From positions 1 through 19,230 of the forward strand of contig JADLCG010000293.1 in assembly GCA_020847355.1 (NCBI GenBank): a stretch of DNA of 19,230 nt. The letters run 5' to 3'. Under the pieces are notes generated by a model. That model made no database searches. It had not been told where the DNA came from and saw only the letters and a list, made by a program, of their open reading frames with translations. This DNA is from Anaerolineales bacterium (GTDB taxonomy: Bacteria; Chloroflexota; Anaerolineae; Anaerolineales; Villigracilaceae). A program made the position numbers and the translations under genes. Below, piece after piece: positions 14,167 to 19,230 of this stretch (position 1 is its first letter; every line of letters starts with the position of its first letter).

Positions 14167-16689
14167 CTATTCCCCAATTGTCACTTGAATCACCGCCGTA
14201 TCAATGCGTTGATCGTTTCTGACAACCTGCAATTGAATCGCGTACAAGCCGCTCAAGCCTTGCGTATCCCAACTCGCCAGCGTGCCGCTTTCAACGGGCG
14301 TGCGCGCGTCTGCTCCTAATTGAATCCACTCCTGCGGATTCAAGCCCTGCCCAACTTGCACGCGGTAATAGTCAAAATCTTCGCCGGAAGCCGTGCCGAT
14401 AATTTTGACTACGCCGTTCACTTCCGCAAATAATTTCGGCGCGGTGAGATTTGCATCCGGATTGGTGGGCGGCGCTTGAATTGCATCATAGGCTTCGGGA
14501 GGAATCGCCAGCCCGGCGCTGCGCGCCCAATCGCGGGCGTTTTCAGGCGCGAGGATGAAGGTGTGCGTTTCAACCAATTCCGGCGGGGTGAACACGGTTG
14601 CCAATAAACCAGTTTCTCGATTGATCGCAAATTGACGGTATAGATCGTCGGCTTGAATCGGTTCATTACCATTCAAGAAATATTCAGTCACTAAATTAGG
14701 GCATTGCTTGCTGGGCAGTAAACCGGAAGGATCGCAAACCGTGAGCGAAGTAATCCCCTGCGGAATAGACCAACCATCGCGCGGCAGGTTGCGCGAAGCG
14801 TATTGCATCAACGCATTCCATAACACCGCCGGAAAACGCGGCGTTAAGTTTGCGCCTTCGCCGCGCGCATCCGTCCACACGGCGGCGGAGAAATGCGGCG
14901 TGTACCCAATTACCCAAGCGTTTGAGCCGTCGGCAGTTTGACCGATCTTCACGCCCGCCGGACGCCCAATTTCCAAAGCGTTTAATTGCTTGCGGACTGT
15001 CGCATCGCTCAGCACGTTCGTCATCAAGTAAGCCAACTGCGGCGTCGCCACCGATTTAGATTGCGGCGTTTCCCAATTGAGCAAAACCGTATGGTCTACC
15101 GCTTCCACTTTTAAAACCGCCGCTGGCGTAAACTGCTCGTCAACTTGTTGACCAAAATAAACGCCTTGCGTCGCAAAAACGCCATACGCACCCGCCAAGT
15201 TCAACAAACTCGCTTGCGGCTCGGCTGAATCCGAAGTCAGCTTTACGCCAAAAGAATTGGCGATGTTGACCACATTTTCAAAACCCACCTGATTTTTTAT
15301 AGTTTCTAACGGCGCTTGATAATCATTTGCCAGCGCGCTCCGTAAACGCATGGGACCATGATAAACGCCGTCAAAATTTTGGACGGAATTTTCAGCGGGG
15401 ATATCCCATATTAAAGAAGCGGGACTCAACCCGCGCGTGAAGGCGGTGAGATAAACAAACGCATCTGCGCTGGACCCGATCCGGTGTGCGCCGACGAGGG
15501 CAGTTTCTTTGCCTTGAAGCGTTTCGCCGACCAGCGCCAAAACCTGCCCGACGCTCGGGTCTATGATTACGGCGCTGGCGGAAGAATCCGCGTAGGTGAC
15601 TCCCGGCGGCAGAGAGGGTAGAAAACGCGCGGCTTCACAATTTTCTAAAGAGGGTTCGGGCGCCGCAGAGACTCGTGAGGCATAAATTTGCGTGGCACAA
15701 GAGGCTTGCGTTTGCAAATCGTAATCCAGAGTCGTGATTACGGTTAAGCCGCCGCGCTCGATGCGTTCGCGCGGGATTTGCGAATCAATTTGGGCGAGGG
15801 CAATGTTGATGAAAGCCTCCGCAGGCACGGGCGGGGAAAGCGGCGCGGGCAATATTTGGGGAGTCTCAGCGAGGGCTAAATCCAGCGCTTCGTTGCTGAG
15901 CAGTTTCTGCGCGTTCATCAAATGCAGAACTTCGCGCCCGTGTTGTAAGGCGACGCTCGGCGCGCTAAACGGATTGAGCGCGGGAGTTTGGCTCACTGCC
16001 GCGAGGATCGCCGACTCGGCGAGGGTGAGTTGGGCGGCGGGTTTTCCAAAGTAAAGTTGGGCGGCGGCTTCAACGCCGAAAGCGTAATTGCCAAAATTGG
16101 CGCTGTTGAGATACCACTCGATGATTTTTTCGCGCCCGAATTGAGCGGTGATTTGCGCGGCGAGAATCCGCTCGCGGATGGCGCGGGTGAAGCTAGGCGG
16201 TTCGTTGTATAAAATTAAATCGCTGACGAGGCGTTGCGCGAGGGTGGGATGTGATTCGGGGTTGTCGATTCCGCTGAGGGCGTAGCCGGAATGTTTCCAA
16301 AAATGCGGGTCTTGCGCGGCGATGAGCGCATTCACGAATTCCGGCGGGATGTGTTGCGGGTTTTGCGGGTTGATGGGGATGTAACGGCGCGGGGCTTCTT
16401 CAGTGGCAAAGGTATAGAGCAAATGCAAGCCGGTGCGATCGTAAATTCTAGTAGGCTGAAGCAGTAAACCGTCTGGCGGGTTGAGTAAATGCGGGAGGAT
16501 TTCTACCGCGGGCAGGTTGCGCGTGATTTTGGCATAGGCTTGGGCGAGATATAAAATCGAAGCCGCCAACAAAATGGAAATCAGCATACCGCCGCTTAAA
16601 ATGAAGTTTCTTTTCTTTGCGGCAGTTTTATTTTGACGAGCCAGCCTGCGGGCGCGGCGCGCGCGCAAAATAGGGATGAATTCTTGCAT
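14167..16689 (-). CDS. Class A penicillin-binding protein homologue with degenerate catalytic motifs (probable pseudoenzyme)
   Basis: The 840-residue frame is intact. It has a basic cytosolic tail, one membrane anchor (about 29-50), a GT51 domain (about 75-265), a transpeptidase domain (about 365-635) and a C-terminal beta-sandwich (about 750-840). Class A PBPs polymerise and cross-link peptidoglycan outside the membrane. Structural signatures persist (IIEWYLNSANFGNYAFGVEA; FVYLTAF; GYTPHFSAAVW), but active-site positions do not. In GT51 the ED..F..H.G glutamate is Gln126 (QDPHFWKHSG), the GGSTITQQ motif reads SHPTLAQR (146-153), and RKxxE is RAIRE (169-173). In the transpeptidase, SxxK is SSAD (406-409), SxN is DYQ (456-458) and KTG is KIG (581-583). 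Loss in both domains without any stop or frameshift suggests a retained non-catalytic role. It is convergent with kimA and divergent from the small gene at 16732. Confidence 0.9.
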   Translation of the reverse strand: MQEFIPILRARRARRLARQNKTAAKKRNFILSGGMLISILLAASILYLAQAYAKITRNLPAVEILPHLLNPPDGLLLQPTRIYDRTGLHLLYTFATEEAPRRYIPINPQNPQHIPPEFVNALIAAQDPHFWKHSGYALSGIDNPESHPTLAQRLVSDLILYNEPPSFTRAIRERILAAQITAQFGREKIIEWYLNSANFGNYAFGVEAAAQLYFGKPAAQLTLAESAILAAVSQTPALNPFSAPSVALQHGREVLHLMNAQKLLSNEALDLALAETPQILPAPLSPPVPAEAFINIALAQIDSQIPRERIERGGLTVITTLDYDLQTQASCATQIYASRVSAAPEPSLENCEAARFLPSLPPGVTYADSSASAVIIDPSVGQVLALVGETLQGKETALVGAHRIGSSADAFVYLTAFTRGLSPASLIWDIPAENSVQNFDGVYHGPMRLRSALANDYQAPLETIKNQVGFENVVNIANSFGVKLTSDSAEPQASLLNLAGAYGVFATQGVYFGQQVDEQFTPAAVLKVEAVDHTVLLNWETPQSKSVATPQLAYLMTNVLSDATVRKQLNALEIGRPAGVKIGQTADGSNAWVIGYTPHFSAAVWTDARGEGANLTPRFPAVLWNALMQYASRNLPRDGWSIPQGITSLTVCDPSGLLPSKQCPNLVTEYFLNGNEPIQADDLYRQFAINRETGLLATVFTPPELVETHTFILAPENARDWARSAGLAIPPEAYDAIQAPPTNPDANLTAPKLFAEVNGVVKIIGTASGEDFDYYRVQVGQGLNPQEWIQLGADARTPVESGTLASWDTQGLSGLYAIQLQVVRNDQRIDTAVIQVTIGE

Positions 16690-16731
16690 AGCTCAATTTT
16701 TACCACAAGCGCGAATTTTGGGTGGAGTAAA

Positions 16732-17022
16732 ATGGGGGGAATGACGAGCTCACAATCAAAACCTAAACCCTATGAACGAATCGCCAAAATCTTTCAGATC
16801 TCAAATGAAAGCGCAAAGTATTTGCTCAACCATGCGCAAAAAAGTTTCAAGGATGAAAAACCAAGCCACGCGTTGATTTTGGAATTTGTCGAGACGCAAA
16901 CGTATGAATTTATTCCCACGCCATACGATCTGGCTTTGGCGTTGAAAGAGAACGGCATTTGGGATTATGAATTAACTTCTCCGCCGCCCAAACTTGCGGA
17001 CGAGGAAGACGTTTATTTTTAG
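16732..17022 (+). CDS. Small protein of unknown function (96 residues)
   Basis: I do not recognise this protein. The ATG at 16732 has GGTGGAG ending 4 nt upstream; a second ATG at 16741 has only the adjoining G-run as SD. The frame is open further upstream to 16633 but that would run into the N-terminus of the divergent PBP-like gene, so it is rejected. The sequence is soluble and mixed: a helical segment (about 14-40, YERIAKIFQISNESAKYLL, then a basic patch), a second helical part (43-58), and an acidic tail ending EEDVYF. The first 30 residues have a helix-turn-helix-like rhythm but no firm match. It shares a 42-bp spacer with the PBP-like gene and converges with the acetyltransferase, 13 bp apart. 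Confidence 0.72.
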   Translation: MGGMTSSQSKPKPYERIAKIFQISNESAKYLLNHAQKSFKDEKPSHALILEFVETQTYEFIPTPYDLALALKENGIWDYELTSPPPKLADEEDVYF

Positions 17023-17035
17023 ACGAATAGAGACG

Positions 17036-18187
17036 CTATTCTTCCGGCGTTTCTATTTTTTTGTTTTGCGCGGCGCGCTTCCGATTTTTGATTTTTGAAG
17101 CCAATGCCACGAGCGGAAGCACGAGCTTTCCGTGAGGCGTAATTGCAAAAACGCCGGAATTCATGGCGCGGCGCTGGGGCCAGATTTCGTTCATGTACAT
17201 TGCGGTATCCGCCGCGCCGCTATCAACCAAATCCGCCGGATAGGGAAGTTCCGAATTGGGCTTTAGCCAGCGCAGTTCATTTAAGATGCCGGGGGAGAAT
17301 TTAGCGTATTGCGGATTCCAGCCGATTTTGAAGCTGAAGATGTGATTTCCCGAAGCCAGTTTGACGCTGGAGGCGATGGTTTCGTCGTTTAATTCAAGCT
17401 GAGAAAAAAGCGCTCTGTTTGAACGATTAAACTGATCCAGCATTTCTCTAAAGAAGGCAGCGTCCTTGTTGTTGCATAGTAAAGCGGTGCCGTGTTCCCG
17501 CTTCCAACCTGTATTTTCTAATTCAAGGAATTTTTCAATCACGTTTGTCGTGACAGCTTCCCCATAAAGTAAATTTGATTTAACAACGCCCGTCTCGGCT
17601 AGGCGGCGCGTTCGGCGGTTGATGGCTTTGTAAGTATTTTTACTGACTGCATCTTTAAGCTCATTGACCGTTTCAGTCGGGCGCAGAACTGCGCGCTCCC
17701 ATTCTCTAAATTGTAGCCATTTCATCCGAAAGGATTCAGCCAATCTATGCTCCAGAGCGGCGAGCGACGTCCCCTGTATATGTTCTTGAATCACTAAAGC
17801 GTGCCATTTGCCATTAGGCTTGACTAGGAAAGCGAAGACGGCTTCCATAACTTCTGAAGCGCAATCCCTATCCGTCAAATAGCCGCATTGAAACGAATAT
17901 TTTGTGTCAAATAATTTTAAATGCGGGAGCGGAAAATGACGCGAAAATTTGAAACAATTGAAGAAAACAACGCCGACCAATTCCGTAGAGCCGTTTGAAA
18001 CTTTTTCCACAAAAAGACCGAATGCGTTTGAAGCGCCTTCCAAATGTTTGAGCGCCGGCAAAATAAAACAAGGAGAAAGGAAAGCATTGGGTTCAAGCGC
18101 GCGGCATTCCAGATCTTCCCAAGCTTGTATAGTTTTTTCGTCAAAATCAGAAAGCGTTAGTGCGCGGGCTGTAAATTTAGGCGTCAT
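17036..18187 (-). CDS. GNAT-fold acetyltransferase of the CelD/BioF2-like (Acetyltransf_6) type
   Basis: From the ATG at 18187 the protein is 383 residues. The central to C-terminal part (about 180-315) fits the GNAT-like domain of CelD/BioF2-type proteins: basic helix KNTYKAINRRTRRLAETG, then LELENTGWKREHGTALL (222-238), and a beta segment HIFSFKIGWNPQYAKFSPGI (282-301) that resembles the acyl-CoA site end of the fold. Such proteins transfer acyl or aminoacyl groups in polysaccharide, lipid or cell-wall synthesis; the substrate here is unknown. I favour ATG 18187 because GGAG lies 9 nt upstream; a GTG at 18274 would extend the frame into a dispersed-repeat remnant, and ATG 18202 has no SD. 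It diverges from the radical SAM gene. Confidence 0.82.
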   Translation of the reverse strand: MTPKFTARALTLSDFDEKTIQAWEDLECRALEPNAFLSPCFILPALKHLEGASNAFGLFVEKVSNGSTELVGVVFFNCFKFSRHFPLPHLKLFDTKYSFQCGYLTDRDCASEVMEAVFAFLVKPNGKWHALVIQEHIQGTSLAALEHRLAESFRMKWLQFREWERAVLRPTETVNELKDAVSKNTYKAINRRTRRLAETGVVKSNLLYGEAVTTNVIEKFLELENTGWKREHGTALLCNNKDAAFFREMLDQFNRSNRALFSQLELNDETIASSVKLASGNHIFSFKIGWNPQYAKFSPGILNELRWLKPNSELPYPADLVDSGAADTAMYMNEIWPQRRAMNSGVFAITPHGKLVLPLVALASKIKNRKRAAQNKKIETPEE

Positions 18188-18268
18188 TGAGGGCGTCTCC
18201 ATAAAAAAGCGGATTAGGCAAATATTTTCCGATAGTCTAATTGCTCTTTTGCTAACAGCCTGAAGAAC

Positions 18269-18300
18269 AGTCACTGCGAACGAAGCAATCTCAACTCGCT
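18269..18300. repeat. Degenerate copy of a dispersed REP-like repeat
   Basis: AGTCACTGCGAACGAAGC followed by AATCTCAACTC resembles the widely dispersed bacterial repeat of the type GTCATTGCGAGCGAAGCAATC with several substitutions. Only one copy is in the window. It lies in the divergent spacer, overlapping the GTG-extended start of the acetyltransferase frame, which speaks against that extension. Confidence 0.5.
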
Positions 18301-18304
18301 AATT

Positions 18305-18310
18305 ATTATA
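18305..18310 (-). promoter_or_regulatory. Candidate -10 element for the acetyltransferase gene
   Basis: A perfect TATAAT lies on the minus strand, placing a start near 18298 and a leader of about 110 nt that would run through the repeat remnant. No good -35 is visible at the right distance. Confidence 0.35.
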
Positions 18311-18385
18311 AAAGACGTCTGTGCCAGCGGGTTGAATTCTTAGAATATTTTTAATTTAAAGGCGACTGCCTCTCAAGTCCCTTGC

Positions 18386-18413
18386 TTGACAAATAGAATA
18401 TTTGTTCTATAAT
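18386..18413 (+). promoter_or_regulatory. Near-consensus sigma70 promoter of the radical SAM gene
   Basis: TTGACA (18386-18391) and TATAAT (18408-18413) are both perfect, with a 16-bp spacer. The predicted start, 6-7 bases after the -10, falls on or next to A18420, the first base of the ATG, so the mRNA should be leaderless. A promoter this strong normally needs repression, which fits the dyads in its spacer. Confidence 0.85.
18389..18410. promoter_or_regulatory. Overlapping dyads in the promoter spacer, possible LexA-type operator
   Basis: Two inverted repeats overlap: ACAAATA-GAA-TATTTGT (18389-18405, 7-bp arms) and ATAGAA-TATTTG-TTCTAT (18393-18410, 6-bp arms). The second contains GAAT-ATTT-GTTC, one base from the GAAC-N4-GTTC LexA box of Gram-positive bacteria. 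A protein bound here would block both -35 and -10. Assignment to LexA is an inference from the box and from the repair-type gene it controls. Confidence 0.55.
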
Positions 18414-18419
18414 CATTTT

Positions 18420-19230
18420 ATGAACCCTCTGGATACATTAATCGAACTTTCTAACCAGATGGAATTAGAGCATGCTGAAGAATCGCGCAATTTCAACCCG
18501 CCCGCCAGCGACTCAAATGCCGATAAGCCCGCATGTTTTTCGCCCAAAGTTCCCTCTGAGTTTACGGAAAAGGAAAAGCGCGCGGCGTTCGTTCATCCGG
18601 CACAACTTCCTAACGGAAAAAAGACTGTTCTATTGAAGACTCTGCTTTCGTCCGCTTGCGAACGGGATTGTTACTACTGCCCCTTCCGCGCCGGACGGGA
18701 TTTCCGCCGCGCCACATTCAAGCCAGATGAGTTTGCTGGGCTGTTCAGTAAAATGAATCAGAGTGGCATGGCTCAGGGCGTATTTCTCAGTTCCGGCATA
18801 GCCGGAGGCGGAATCCGCACGATGGATAAATTGCTCGATACGGCTGAAATCCTCCGAAAGCGGCGGAATTTTCGCGGGTATCTTCATCTAAAAATTATGC
18901 CCGGCGCGCAAAAGGCGCAAGTTTATCGCGCCATGCAATTAGCCGACCGTCTTTCTGTTAATCTTGAAGCGCCGAACACGGAGCGCCTAGCGAAATTAGC
19001 ACCGCACAAAATATTCATTGAGGAATTGCTCCAACCGCTCAAATGGGTCGAAGAGATTCGCAACAGCGAACCGGCTGATAAATTCTGGAATGGGAAATAT
19101 CCGTCCTCGGTCACGCAGTTTGTGGCAGGCGGTTCGGACGAAAGCGATTTGGAATTGCTCACAACCACGCACTGGCTGATGAAAAAAGTACGCCTCGCGC
19201 GCGCTTACTTTTCCGCCTTTCATCCCATCC
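18420..19230 (+). CDS. Putative DNA modification/repair radical SAM protein (partial, N-terminal 270 residues)
   Basis: The frame opens at ATG 18420 and runs off the right edge without a stop. A Cx3Cx2C iron-sulfur motif (Cys80, Cys84, Cys87; ACERDCYYCPFRAGRD) defines a radical SAM enzyme. The segments GVFLSSGIAGGGIRTMD (120-136), FRGYLHLKIMPGA (151-163) and ADRLSVNLEAPNTERL (175-190) match the family annotated as putative DNA modification/repair radical SAM protein, usually encoded beside a uracil-DNA-glycosylase-like gene. That partner would be expected just beyond the edge. The reaction of this family is not established to my knowledge. The first 70 residues are longer and more polar than the cluster domain needs. 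There is no SD, and the transcript is predicted to be leaderless. The spacer dyads suggest tight, possibly damage-responsive control. Confidence 0.9.
   Translation, partial: MNPLDTLIELSNQMELEHAEESRNFNPPASDSNADKPACFSPKVPSEFTEKEKRAAFVHPAQLPNGKKTVLLKTLLSSACERDCYYCPFRAGRDFRRATFKPDEFAGLFSKMNQSGMAQGVFLSSGIAGGGIRTMDKLLDTAEILRKRRNFRGYLHLKIMPGAQKAQVYRAMQLADRLSVNLEAPNTERLAKLAPHKIFIEELLQPLKWVEEIRNSEPADKFWNGKYPSSVTQFVAGGSDESDLELLTTTHWLMKKVRLARAYFSAFHPI

Noticed and set aside
14167..16689. Calling the PBP-like gene a pseudogene
   Set aside because: The frame is full length with a sound membrane anchor and all domain boundaries, so an intact pseudoenzyme fits better than decay.
17025..17041. Hairpin GAATAG-AGACG-CTATTC between convergent genes
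   Set aside because: Six AT-leaning base pairs without a T-tract; could be chance.
18188..18274. N-terminal extension of the acetyltransferase to a GTG at 18274
   Set aside because: It would run into a repeat remnant and lacks an SD, while ATG 18187 has GGAG 9 nt upstream.
1..19230. CRISPR array, insertion sequence, prophage or integron
   Set aside because: No regularly spaced repeats, transposase, integrase or terminal inverted repeats were seen.

Overview
The window reads as a piece of a bacterial chromosome of medium G+C content, with tightly packed genes. The best guess for the source is a member of the Chloroflexota, probably class Anaerolineae. This is an inference from gene content and protein style: a stand-alone B12-binding mutase subunit with MeaB, a KdpD-type kinase lacking the KdpD N-terminal domains, a YdaO/KimA-type permease, and a penicillin-binding-protein relative with a C-terminal beta domain. 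No rRNA or other decisive taxonomic marker is present.

Region 1 (1-4822, mostly minus strand). A truncated ychF gene runs off the left edge and diverges from a tRNA-Leu(CAA) gene with its own sigma70-type promoter. A strong bidirectional terminator separates the tRNA from a minus-strand operon read right to left: meaB, prs, mutM and a membrane-anchored unknown protein. meaB and prs are 4 nt apart, and the SD of prs lies in the end of meaB. The B12-binding small subunit of methylmalonyl-CoA mutase sits just upstream with its own promoter and a hairpin terminator. The catalytic large subunit is not in the window.

Region 2 (4883-9408). ftsK (minus) and rnz-pfkA (plus) diverge from a 273-bp AT-rich spacer. 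ftsK ends directly on a terminator. An 18-bp perfect palindrome abuts the ftsK start codon.

Region 3 (9437-14130). This looks like a potassium-homeostasis cluster: a short KdpD-type histidine kinase, a KdpE-type regulator overlapping it by 4 bp, a small protein that may have a universal-stress-like fold, and a KimA-type K+ importer. The residues I recall as the K+ site of Bacillus KimA are conserved. The kdpFABC pump is absent, which suggests the two-component pair was rewired to a secondary K+ importer. The kinase start codon lies inside the pfkA terminator hairpin.

Region 4 (14167-18187). A full-length class A penicillin-binding-protein homologue has lost catalytic motif residues in both the glycosyltransferase and the transpeptidase domain and looks like an intact pseudoenzyme. 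It is flanked by a divergent 96-residue unknown protein and a CelD/BioF2-type acetyltransferase.

Region 5 (18188-19230). A divergent control region holds a degenerate dispersed repeat and a near-consensus sigma70 promoter whose spacer carries overlapping dyads, one resembling a GAAC-N4-GTTC LexA box. It drives what is predicted to be a leaderless mRNA for a radical SAM protein of the putative DNA modification/repair family. That gene is cut by the right edge.

The strongest candidates for undescribed biology are the pseudo-PBP, the KdpDE-KimA arrangement, and the putative damage-regulated leaderless radical SAM gene.
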